NCBI GenBank assembly: GCA_031417915.1
Contig: JANOWN010000030.1
Location: 1-64,000 of the forward strand
Origin: Methylotenera_A sp031417915
GTDB taxonomy: Bacteria > Pseudomonadota > Gammaproteobacteria > Burkholderiales > Methylophilaceae
Direction of reading: 5' to 3'
Length of the DNA: 64,000 nt
Shown here: positions 32,679 to 40,319 of the stretch, one piece after another
How the letters are laid out: each line of letters starts with the position of its first letter
How positions within the stretch are numbered: the stretch's first letter is position 1
Translations under genes and position numbers: made by a program
The notes under the pieces: model-generated
The model's input: the letters and a program-made list of their open reading frames with translations, nothing else
Told to the model about the DNA's origin: nothing
Database searches by the model: none

Positions 32679-32727
32679 GTCGTTAGTTTTGGGTGCTGGT
32701 TGGCTTGTGTTTTTTAAAACTAACGAC
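32679..32727. repeat. Inverted repeat between dcd and decarboxylase genes
   Basis: GTCGTTAGTTTT (32679-32690) and AAAACTAACGAC (32716-32727) form a 12-bp perfect stem with a 25-base loop. GTCGTTAGT is also tandemly doubled on the left. It follows the dcd stop on the minus strand and could end that transcript. Confidence 0.6.
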
Positions 32728-32747
32728 TACAAACCATCCATCAATGA

Positions 32748-33323
32748 CTAGATTTTAGGTAGCGTGACGCCCAATTGTCCTTGATATTTGCCACCGCGGT
32801 CTTTGTAGCTGGTTTCGCACACGTCATCGGCATCCGCTTCAAAAAACAGCACTTGCGCGCAGCCTTCATTGGCGTAGATTTTGGCTGGTAGCGGCGTGGT
32901 GTTGCTGAACTCTAGCGTCACGTAGCCTTCCCATTCTGGTTCAAACGGGGTCACATTTACAATAATGCCGCAACGCGCATAAGTGCTTTTGCCTAGGCAA
33001 ATTGTTAATACATTGCGCGGAATTCGGAAATACTCCACAGTTCTAGCCAGCGCAAAACTGTTAGGCGGAATAATGCAGAAATCTGCATTTACTTCCACAA
33101 ACGAATTCGGGTCGAAGTTTTTTGGGTCAACAATGGTGCTGTTAATGTTGGTAAACAGCTTAAATTCTGAGCTACAGCGAATATCGTAGCCATAGCTCGA
33201 CGTGCCGTAAGACACCATGCGCTGACCGCTGGCATTCACTTTAACTTGGTTCGGTTCAAACGGCTCTATCATGCCGTACTGTTCTGCCATTTGGCGTATC
33301 CATTTATCTGATTTTATACTCAT
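32748..33323 (-). CDS. dcd: dCTP deaminase
   Basis: 191 residues, standard length. It deaminates dCTP to dUTP, feeding dUMP for ThyA. The dUTPase-fold motifs GKSTYARCGIIVNVTPFEPEWEGYVTLEFSN include the catalytic Glu and the Arg/Ser that bind the phosphates. The N-terminus MSIKSDKWIRQMA is typical. Single gene, divergent from the PhoD-like gene. Confidence 0.95.
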   Translation of the reverse strand: MSIKSDKWIRQMAEQYGMIEPFEPNQVKVNASGQRMVSYGTSSYGYDIRCSSEFKLFTNINSTIVDPKNFDPNSFVEVNADFCIIPPNSFALARTVEYFRIPRNVLTICLGKSTYARCGIIVNVTPFEPEWEGYVTLEFSNTTPLPAKIYANEGCAQVLFFEADADDVCETSYKDRGGKYQGQLGVTLPKI

Positions 33324-33424
33324 GGTTTAATGCTCATCATTGTTGAATTGTTTTATGATTGATAAAAGTAGTGCATTATAAGATGAATGTTTATGTTTTG
33401 CTGAAAATTTTAAGGGGATTAGAC

Positions 33425-34996
33425 ATGATAAAACTAGGGCCTGTATTGAAATTTTTAGGCTGTACGGACGCTAGTTGGTGCTTTAGTGTCATGGTGGTTG
33501 CAGAGGCTGCAGACCCTGCACCTAACTTGGTTTTGAGTAAGCAAGCGACTATCGCGCCAGTAAAATTAGGCGATTTAAACTACACAAAAACGACGGCGTG
33601 GCGCTGGGAATGCAAGATTCCACTTAAAGCAAGTGCGCAAACGTTGGAGTATCAAATTAATGGTGCGAGTTTTAGCTTGCAAGTGCCTGCAAAAAACAAA
33701 ATGCCTGCCGTAGCTTATGCTTCTTGCAATGGTTTTTCTGACCCTAAATTAATGAAGCAAGTGACCAGTAAAAATGCGCTGTGGAGTCGCATGAGCCGCT
33801 TGCATAAGGGCGAAGATACCATCCGTGGTCGCCGCTTTGGGCCGTGGGATTTGCTGCTGATGGGCGGCGATCAAGTGTACAGCGATTCTATGTGGCACGA
33901 AGTGCCCGAGTTGAAAACATGGGTTAATTTAGATTGGCCGCAGCGCAAAACTAGAGCTTTTAGCCGAATAATGCGCGCGCAGGTAGAGCATTTTTTTGAA
34001 AATTTATATCTCACGCGCTGGGCGCAGCTAGAAATAAGCGCTGCGCTGGCAAGTATACCTAGCGTAATGATGTGGGATGATCACGATATTTTTGATGGCT
34101 GGGGATCGTACTCTTACGAGCAACATTTTTGCCCCGTGTATCAAGGCATATTTGAGGTGGCAAAAGCTTATTTTCAGCTATTTCAGCAGCAATCTACTGG
34201 CGCGCCTGCGCCTGCCATCTTGCCAGATCAGCCCGCATTTAACCAAGCTTTTAACTTAGGTGATATGGGAATTTTAGTGTTGGATATGCGTAGCGAGCGC
34301 CGACCACATTCACCTGATAGCATGAATGACAACCACATGCCAGACCAAGTGATGAGCGAGAAAAGTTGGAACGCGGTTTATAAATGGCTAGATGCGCAAA
34401 CCTGCAAGCACTTATTGGTCATGTCGAGCATCCCCGTGGTGCATCCTACTTTTGGCTTGTTAGAGAAAATGCTCGGCTTTTTGCCTGGTCAGCAAGAGCT
34501 GGAGGACGATTTGCGCGATCATTGGACTAGCTCGCCGCATCTGCAAGAAAGACTGAGAATGGTGCATCGATTGTTAAGGTTTTCGGCGGATAAAAAGTGT
34601 CGCGTTACACTACTTTCGGGCGATGTGCACGTGGCTGCTGTGGGGGTCATTGAATCAGATCGTAATGATGTGCTGCCAAATGCGCGTAGCATTAACCAGC
34701 TGACCTCATCTGGCATTGTGCACCCCGCACCGCCTGCTATGGTGCGCTACTTTTTAGAGCAAGCATGTAAAAGTGTAGAGACGATAGATCGCGGCATCAC
34801 CGCCGCCATGTACGAGTTTCCTGCAACTACGCGGCGTTTGATTGGCGCACGCAATTTTTTAACTTTAGAGCCTGATGATAAAGATAGGTTATGGGCAAAC
34901 TGGTGGGTGGAAAATGAGGCTGACCCTACCACTAAAACCATACACCCAGTTCAACCCAAAGAAAAAGCCATAGAACCAAGCTCTACACCTAAATAG
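33425..34996 (+). CDS. PhoD-like metallophosphatase (cytoplasmic type)
   Basis: 523 residues from ATG 33425, which has AAGGGG 7 bases upstream; an upstream TTG (33359) has none. Metal-binding segments are LLMGGDQVYSD, MMWDDHDIFDGWGS and LLSGDVHVAA, typical of PhoD-like phosphatases. An N-terminal beta domain with LGPVLKFLGC...W precedes the catalytic part. There is no twin-arginine signal, unlike true PhoD, so it probably acts inside the cell. Substrate unknown. Converges with zwf over a 77-bp gap holding one AATATCCATG element. Confidence 0.82.
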   Translation: MIKLGPVLKFLGCTDASWCFSVMVVAEAADPAPNLVLSKQATIAPVKLGDLNYTKTTAWRWECKIPLKASAQTLEYQINGASFSLQVPAKNKMPAVAYASCNGFSDPKLMKQVTSKNALWSRMSRLHKGEDTIRGRRFGPWDLLLMGGDQVYSDSMWHEVPELKTWVNLDWPQRKTRAFSRIMRAQVEHFFENLYLTRWAQLEISAALASIPSVMMWDDHDIFDGWGSYSYEQHFCPVYQGIFEVAKAYFQLFQQQSTGAPAPAILPDQPAFNQAFNLGDMGILVLDMRSERRPHSPDSMNDNHMPDQVMSEKSWNAVYKWLDAQTCKHLLVMSSIPVVHPTFGLLEKMLGFLPGQQELEDDLRDHWTSSPHLQERLRMVHRLLRFSADKKCRVTLLSGDVHVAAVGVIESDRNDVLPNARSINQLTSSGIVHPAPPAMVRYFLEQACKSVETIDRGITAAMYEFPATTRRLIGARNFLTLEPDDKDRLWANWWVENEADPTTKTIHPVQPKEKAIEPSSTPK

Positions 34997-35019
34997 CGCA
35001 AGGGGTGAATTGCAAAACG

Positions 35020-35060
35020 AATGCCCTGCAAGTCAATATCCATGAGGCTCGCAAGACATC
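35020..35060 (+). repeat. AATATCCATG element, intergenic copy 8 (convergent gap)
   Basis: Core 35035-35044, left arm ATGCCCTGCAAGTC, right arm GAGGCTCGCAAGACATC. TGC...GCA and ATG...CAT pair around the core. It begins 24 bp after the phosphatase stop and ends 14 bp before the zwf stop. Confidence 0.85.
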
Positions 35061-35073
35061 AAAATAAAGCTAT

Positions 35074-36597
35074 TTAATGATTATCGCCGCCTAACTCAAT
35101 ACTGTAACGCCAAAACTGGTCCTCATTCTCAAAGATTACCTTTGAGGCTTCTGGGTCGCGCGAGCCAGCGGGGTATTGGTGCACAGGTTTTTTGTCCGCT
35201 GCCCATGCTTTGACGACAGGATCGACTAGGCGCCATTGTGCTTCGGCCTCGGCAATGTGCAGGTAATTGGAGTTGTCGCCTTGCATCAGGTTAAGCAGCA
35301 ATGCCTCATACGCGTCCACGCTGTCATCCTCTGGTAATCGATTAGCTGCATCGAGTTGAATGCTCCGCGTTTTAATATCCAAGCCTGGAATTTTCGATTG
35401 GATTTCCATTTTAATGCACTCGCGTGGTTGAATGCCGATAATCAGCCAGTTTTGATCTTGGTTATTGACTTGCAGCGGCGCTTTTTTAAAGCGAATGGCA
35501 ATGCGCGTATCGGCCTCGTGCAGGCGCTTGGCGGTGCGGATGTAAAATGGCACGCCTTGCCAGCGAGGATTGTCGATAAACAATTTCATGGCGGCGTAGG
35601 TTTCGACTACGCTATTGGCTTTACTGCTGTCTTGGGCGGCTAACTCTTCTAAATAACTGGGTACTTTTTCTTTTGTGCCGTCCGTATTGGTGATTTCGCC
35701 TGCTGCATATTGCGCACGGAAAACGTGTTTGCTGAGTTCATTCACAGGAATTGGTCGAATTTGCTCTAGCACCTTTATTTTCGCGGCGCGCACGCCATCT
35801 GGCGTTAAGTCTTTTGGTAATTCCATCGCGGTTAGCGCTAGCGTTTGCAGAATATGACTTTGAATCATATCGCGCAACGCACCAGTCGTGTCATAAAAAA
35901 CAGTACGGTCACCCACGCCCAGCATTTCGGTGTTGGTAATCTGCACGTGATCGATGTACTGGTTGTTCCAAATCGGTTCTAGAATGCTATTGGTAAAGCG
36001 TTGCAACATAATATTTTGCAGCGCAGATTTACCTAAATAATGGTCGATGCGGTAAATTTGGCTTTCTTTTAAATACTTGGTGATGGATGATTGCAGCTCT
36101 TTGGCGGAAGCTAAATCGGTACCAAACGGCTTTTCAATCACCACGCGACGCCAAAATTTGTCTTCTTGAGTTAAGCCAACATTGGCCAGCGATTCCACCA
36201 CGGGCGCGAAATCTGTCGGGCGTACCGATAAGAAGTACGCCAAATTTTGCGGAAATACTTTTTCGTCGCTCAAGGTGTTTTTGAGCTTTTGGAACGCGTC
36301 TGGGTCAGTCGGCGGATTGGCTTGGTAAAAATTACGCGCAATAAAACGCTCGAACACCGCAGCGTCGTAGCCTTTTTTAAATTTAGCATCCAGCATGGTT
36401 TTAATATCGGCGCGCCATGCGTCTAAATCGACCAATTGGCGGCCAACCGCTAATATTTTTAGCTCTGCAGGTAAGCGACCAATTGAATCGAGTCTAAACA
36501 AGCCAGGGAATAGCTTAACGCGCGCTAAGTTACCGCTGGCGCCAAATAGTACGAGTGTACATGGGTCGATTTGGCTGGTTTCTGTTGTTTGAGTCAT
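35074..36597 (-). CDS. zwf: Glucose-6-phosphate dehydrogenase
   Basis: 507 residues, normal length. It oxidises glucose 6-phosphate to 6-phosphogluconolactone. N-terminal nucleotide fold FGASGNLARVKLFPGLF, active-site segment RIDHYLGKSALQN with catalytic Asp-His and Lys, and EKPFGTD. GAGG precedes the ATG by 7 bases. With gnd (same strand, upstream) and pgl (divergent) it supplies the oxidative branch; in RuMP methylotrophs this cycle dissimilates formaldehyde to CO2 and yields NAD(P)H. Confidence 0.97.
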   Translation of the reverse strand: MTQTTETSQIDPCTLVLFGASGNLARVKLFPGLFRLDSIGRLPAELKILAVGRQLVDLDAWRADIKTMLDAKFKKGYDAAVFERFIARNFYQANPPTDPDAFQKLKNTLSDEKVFPQNLAYFLSVRPTDFAPVVESLANVGLTQEDKFWRRVVIEKPFGTDLASAKELQSSITKYLKESQIYRIDHYLGKSALQNIMLQRFTNSILEPIWNNQYIDHVQITNTEMLGVGDRTVFYDTTGALRDMIQSHILQTLALTAMELPKDLTPDGVRAAKIKVLEQIRPIPVNELSKHVFRAQYAAGEITNTDGTKEKVPSYLEELAAQDSSKANSVVETYAAMKLFIDNPRWQGVPFYIRTAKRLHEADTRIAIRFKKAPLQVNNQDQNWLIIGIQPRECIKMEIQSKIPGLDIKTRSIQLDAANRLPEDDSVDAYEALLLNLMQGDNSNYLHIAEAEAQWRLVDPVVKAWAADKKPVHQYPAGSRDPEASKVIFENEDQFWRYSIELGGDNH

Positions 36598-36647
36598 TGC
36601 ATAACCTCTAAAATAAGTTAAATTTGGTAAATAAAATAGATTGAGCT

Positions 36648-36675
36648 CATATTGAGGGGTAAAGCCCTCAATATG
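36648..36675. repeat. Perfect hairpin between gnd and zwf
   Basis: CATATTGAGGG-GTAAAG-CCCTCAATATG, an 11-bp stem with a 6-base loop and no T-tract on either strand. It lies between two co-directional genes, so processing or differential stability of the gnd-zwf transcript is possible. Confidence 0.65.
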
Positions 36676-36693
36676 GTTTAACTTTTAAGCTTT

Positions 36694-37602
36694 CTAACTC
36701 TTTTTAACTGCATGGCCGCCAAAACCATTACGCATCATGGATAGCAGCTTGTAACTGAAACCAGTGTTATCCTGACTTCTGAAACGCGCTTGAAGTGCCA
36801 AGGTGAGTACTGGCGCGGCAACACCTTGCTCAACCGCCTCAACCACAGTCCAACGGCCTTCGCCAGAATCTGCCACATAGGGCGCAACGCCATCTAAAGT
36901 TTGATCATTTTTTAGCGACTCTGCTGTTAAATCGAGCAACCAGCTACGCACCACAGAACCATGACGCCATAACTCAGTAATTTGCGCCAAGTCTAAATTG
37001 AACTCTTCTTTGCCTTTTAGCAAATCTAAGCCTTCGGCCAGTGCTTGCATCATGCCGTATTCAATGCCGTTATGTAGCATTTTAGTAAAATGGCCGCTGC
37101 CCACAGGGCCAACGTGTGCCCAGCCGCGATGCGCAGCAGGCGCAAGTGCTTTTAAGAACGGCGTCACAGCTTCGGCCACTTCTTTTGTGCCGCCCACCAT
37201 TAAGCAATAACCGTTATCCAAGCCCCAAATACCGCCTGACGTGCCACTATCCATAAAGCCAATACCATGCTCGGCCAGCATTGCGCCGCGACGTTGACTG
37301 TGTTTGTAGTTGCTATTACCGCCATCGACAATTATGTCGCCTTTATTGAGTAGCGGAATTAAATCTTTAATTTGGTTTTCGGTAATCTCGCCTGCTGGCA
37401 ACATCATCCAAACAATTTTTTGACCTTCTAATTTGCTTGTAGCATCGGCAACCGATGTGGCTGCAATCATGCCTTCTTTTTCAACTAAGCTGGAAATAAA
37501 TTCTTGATTGAAGTCAAAACCAACCACTTCAATTTTGTGACGTAATAAACGCGCAGCCATATTGCCGCCCATTTTCCCTAAGCCTATCATTGCTAATTTC
37601 AT
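36694..37602 (-). CDS. gnd: 6-phosphogluconate dehydrogenase, short form
   Basis: 302 residues from ATG 37602, with AGGA 8 bases upstream; a longer frame to 37656 lacks a ribosome site. It makes ribulose 5-phosphate, CO2 and NAD(P)H. Rossmann motif GLGKMGGNM, substrate segments GNSNYKHSQRRG and HNGIEYGMMQ. At about 300 residues it is the short (YqeC/Gnd-like) form, often NAD-specific, rather than the 470-residue type. Ribulose 5-phosphate is the formaldehyde acceptor of the RuMP cycle. Confidence 0.94.
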   Translation of the reverse strand: MKLAMIGLGKMGGNMAARLLRHKIEVVGFDFNQEFISSLVEKEGMIAATSVADATSKLEGQKIVWMMLPAGEITENQIKDLIPLLNKGDIIVDGGNSNYKHSQRRGAMLAEHGIGFMDSGTSGGIWGLDNGYCLMVGGTKEVAEAVTPFLKALAPAAHRGWAHVGPVGSGHFTKMLHNGIEYGMMQALAEGLDLLKGKEEFNLDLAQITELWRHGSVVRSWLLDLTAESLKNDQTLDGVAPYVADSGEGRWTVVEAVEQGVAAPVLTLALQARFRSQDNTGFSYKLLSMMRNGFGGHAVKKS

Positions 37603-37784
37603 GCAGATTTTCCTATGGGTATGAGGATTAAGTAAGAACACTTGCCTTGTGGGCAATATGCACCCGTTTGATGTAATTACAGAACGAGTTAGGTATAATT
37701 ATAGCAAATGCACTAGCAGTTCTCAAAAGGCAGCCCGGTAAATTGCTGCTTTTTTTATTTTTAAGATTTCAATTAGGTTTTTTT

Positions 37785-38477
37785 ATGACATTTAGTACAT
37801 CATCAGCCATCCAGCGCTGGCACACTTTTTATTCGCAACATGACATTAACCATGCTGCTGTGACACGTATATTACAAGCCGCAAATGAGGCAATCGCTAT
37901 ACGAGGTAATTTTTCTATTGTATTGGCTGGCGGCAGCACGCCAAAAAGCATTTATCAGCTATTAAGTAAAGCGGATGCAAATTGGGCAAACTGGCATGTT
38001 TACATTAACGACGATCGCTGTTTGCCAGTTGACCATGCAGACCGCAACAGCAAAATGGTGGATGAGGTTTGGTTAAGCAAGGTTGATATTCCCAGTAGTC
38101 AGTTTTATGCAATTCCATCTGAATTAGGCCCCATTGCAGGCGCAACAGCTTACGCAAGAACGCTAAAAAATGTGGGTACTTTTGATTTGGTGCTGTTCGG
38201 ATTGGGCGAAGATGGTCATACCGCAAGCTTGTTTCCAGGCCATACGATTGATAACAGTGCCGATGTTGTGCCAGTATTTGATTCGCCAAAACCGCCTGCA
38301 GAACGCGTAACCATGAGCCAAAATCGGCTAAATAATACGCACGAAGCCATATTTTTAGTAACTGGAAAAGGCAAGCAAGAAGCGGTGGATAACTGGCGCA
38401 GTGGAGTGGCGATTCCTGCGGCGCTAATTACGCCCGCTTGCGGAGTGGATATTTATTGTTATGGTGTGACTTTATAA
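37785..38477 (+). CDS. pgl: 6-phosphogluconolactonase (DevB type)
   Basis: 230 residues from ATG 37785; the frame extends to a TTG at 37743 without support. It hydrolyses the lactone produced by Zwf. Family motifs are LAGGSTPKSIYQLL, INDDRCLPVDHADRNSKMV and LGEDGHTASLFPG (active-site His). Divergent from gnd; TATAAT at 37694-37699 is a candidate -10 for one of the two genes. Confidence 0.93.
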   Translation: MTFSTSSAIQRWHTFYSQHDINHAAVTRILQAANEAIAIRGNFSIVLAGGSTPKSIYQLLSKADANWANWHVYINDDRCLPVDHADRNSKMVDEVWLSKVDIPSSQFYAIPSELGPIAGATAYARTLKNVGTFDLVLFGLGEDGHTASLFPGHTIDNSADVVPVFDSPKPPAERVTMSQNRLNNTHEAIFLVTGKGKQEAVDNWRSGVAIPAALITPACGVDIYCYGVTL

Positions 38478-38480
38478 GTT

Positions 38481-38548
38481 GTCATTGCGGGCTTGACCCG
38501 CAATCTCTGGCTTAAAATTAAGATGCTGAATCAACTTCAGCATGACAG
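38481..38548. repeat. Composite REP-like repeat (two units)
   Basis: Unit A 38481-38507 (GTCATTGCGGG-loop-CCCGCAATC) and unit B 38521-38548 (ATGCTGAA-loop-TTCAGCATGACAG). The same two units occur, as a reverse complement, at 57198-57263. It fills the convergent gap between pgl and the DUF1003 gene. Confidence 0.8.
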
Positions 38549-38550
38549 AA

Positions 38551-39111
38551 TTACTGCGCTTGCTTGGCAATTAGATTGCTCAATAGCTGCAATTGCTCTT
38601 TCTGAATCGCAATCAACTCACTCCATTGACCTTCGCGCAGCAAATCAACCTTTTCGTGCAACAGCATAATTTCTAGCTCAGCTTTTAAATTCACTTCGTA
38701 ATCATGCTCGGCATTCAAACGGTCTTTTTCCGCTTGGCGATTTTGCGACATCAAAATAATCGGCGCTTGAATAGAAGCCAACATCGACAAAAATAAATTC
38801 AAAAGAATGTATGGGTAAGGGTCAAACGTTTTATTGTAGTTAATTAAAATAAACGAATTTAAAACAACCCAGCAAACCAGCACGACACCAAATAAAATAA
38901 TAAACGCCCAAGAGCCACCAAATTTGGCGACTGCATCGGCCGCGCGCTGACCAAATGTTTTTGTATCCTCATGTTCTAATGAGGTATTTTTTGAGATGTG
39001 TTTGCGTTCTGTGATGTGACGCGCGACTTTTTGTGTGCGAGCGTCCATGGCGTCATACGCAGTGCCCATGAGCTTTTCAGCAGAGTGGTGTTTTTTAATC
39101 ATATTAAGCAA
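38551..39111 (-). CDS. DUF1003 membrane protein
   Basis: 186 residues. DUF1003 core with two membrane helices (about 67-90 and 100-122; FGGSWAFIILFGVVLVCWVVLN and PYPYILLNLFLSMLASIQAPIILMSQNRQ in part) followed by a charged helical C-terminus (KAELEIMLLHEKVDLLREGQ). The family is of unknown function and widespread. Single gene downstream of apbC. Confidence 0.85.
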   Translation of the reverse strand: MLNMIKKHHSAEKLMGTAYDAMDARTQKVARHITERKHISKNTSLEHEDTKTFGQRAADAVAKFGGSWAFIILFGVVLVCWVVLNSFILINYNKTFDPYPYILLNLFLSMLASIQAPIILMSQNRQAEKDRLNAEHDYEVNLKAELEIMLLHEKVDLLREGQWSELIAIQKEQLQLLSNLIAKQAQ

Positions 39112-39124
39112 ACCTCCTAACTAT

Positions 39125-39152
39125 CGTCATTCTAAGCGCAGTGAAGAATCCA
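39125..39152 (+). repeat. Single REP-like unit
   Basis: CGTCATTCTAAGCGCAGTGAAGAATCCAG, one unit with the family ends GTCATTCT and GAATCCAG but a poor internal stem. Located between apbC and the DUF1003 gene. Confidence 0.6.
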
Positions 39153-39165
39153 GCTTTAAAAATAG

Positions 39166-40254
39166 CTAAGTATTTTGTATCACAATGTTCGGGAATTTAC
39201 TGCTGTGGTCTAAGCTGGCATTGGCAATTTTAATCGCAGCTTTGCGTGCGATTTCTTTGTAAATACTGGCGATTTTAGAATCAGGCTGTGAAATTACTGT
39301 TGGGTTTCCGCTATCCGTAAGTTCGCGAATGCTAATGTCTAAAGGCAAACTGCCCAACAAATCGACATTGTAATCATCACACATTTTTTGCCCACCACCC
39401 GCGCCAAATATGTGTTCTTCATGCCCGCAATTACTACAAATATGCGTGCTCATATTTTCGACAATTCCAAGAATAGGAATACCGACTTTCTCGAACATTT
39501 TTAAGCCTTTGCGCGCATCTAGCAGCGCAATATCTTGCGGCGTGGTGACGATAATCGCACCGGTGACAGGGATTTTTTGTGCGAGCGTGAGTTGAATATC
39601 GCCAGTGCCTGGCGGTAAATCGATGACTAAATAATCCAAATTATCCCAGCGCGTTTCGCGCAACAATTGCTCTAGCGCGCCCGTTACCATTGGGCCGCGC
39701 CATACCATGGGCGTATCCACATCCACCAAAAACCCAATCGACATAGCTTGAATGCCGTGCGCTAACATCGGGTCCATACTTTTGCCGTCGCTGCTTTCTG
39801 GTCGACCGCTTATGCCCAACATTTGTGGTTGGCTAGGGCCGTAAATATCGGCGTCTAGCAAGCCCACGGTTGCGCCTTCTGCAGCCAGTGCCAAAGCTAA
39901 GTTGACCGAAGTGGTCGATTTGCCCACGCCGCCTTTACCAGAAGCTACGGCGATAATATTTTTAACGTTTGGCAATAGCGTTACACCTTGTTGCGCCTTG
40001 TGCGCGACGATGCGGCTGCCAATATTCACGCTCACATTTTCCACGCCATCTAAACTTTTTAGGTGATTTTCAACCAATACTTTCACATCACTCATCACGC
40101 TTTTGGCAGGGTAGCCCAACACAATGTCCACGCTTACATCGCGGCCAGTAATTTGGATGTTTTTCGCCGATTTGCTAGCAACAAAATCTTTGCCAGTATT
40201 CGGGTCTAGCAACTCTTTTAGCGCGTTTTGGATGTTTAATTCAGTGATTGCCAT
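39166..40254 (-). CDS. apbC: Iron-sulfur cluster carrier protein ApbC/Mrp
   Basis: 362-residue P-loop ATPase. An N-terminal MIP18-like domain (about 1-85) is followed by ASGKGGVGKSTTSVNLA (Walker A), DADIYGPSQP and LPPGTGDIQLTLAQ. The CSNCGHEE motif provides the CxxC that binds a bridging [4Fe-4S] cluster in the dimer. It delivers clusters to apo-proteins; the many Fe-S enzymes in this window (NirB, NasA, YgiQ) are possible clients. Divergent from metG with 65 bp between, a conserved arrangement. Confidence 0.95.
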   Translation of the reverse strand: MAITELNIQNALKELLDPNTGKDFVASKSAKNIQITGRDVSVDIVLGYPAKSVMSDVKVLVENHLKSLDGVENVSVNIGSRIVAHKAQQGVTLLPNVKNIIAVASGKGGVGKSTTSVNLALALAAEGATVGLLDADIYGPSQPQMLGISGRPESSDGKSMDPMLAHGIQAMSIGFLVDVDTPMVWRGPMVTGALEQLLRETRWDNLDYLVIDLPPGTGDIQLTLAQKIPVTGAIIVTTPQDIALLDARKGLKMFEKVGIPILGIVENMSTHICSNCGHEEHIFGAGGGQKMCDDYNVDLLGSLPLDISIRELTDSGNPTVISQPDSKIASIYKEIARKAAIKIANASLDHSSKFPNIVIQNT

Positions 40255-40306
40255 GATATTCCTAATAAAAATGTATTTTAGCTTATGTAGAAGCCAGCGT
40301 CTTTGC

Positions 40307-40312
40307 TAAAAT
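40307..40312 (+). promoter_or_regulatory. Extended -10 box of metG, predicting a leaderless mRNA
   Basis: TTGCTAAAAT has an extended -10 (TG-N-TAAAAT) ending 7 bases before the ATG at 40320. The start codon would be at or within a base of the mRNA 5' end. No Shine-Dalgarno. Confidence 0.45.
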
Positions 40313-40319
40313 AGCGCTT

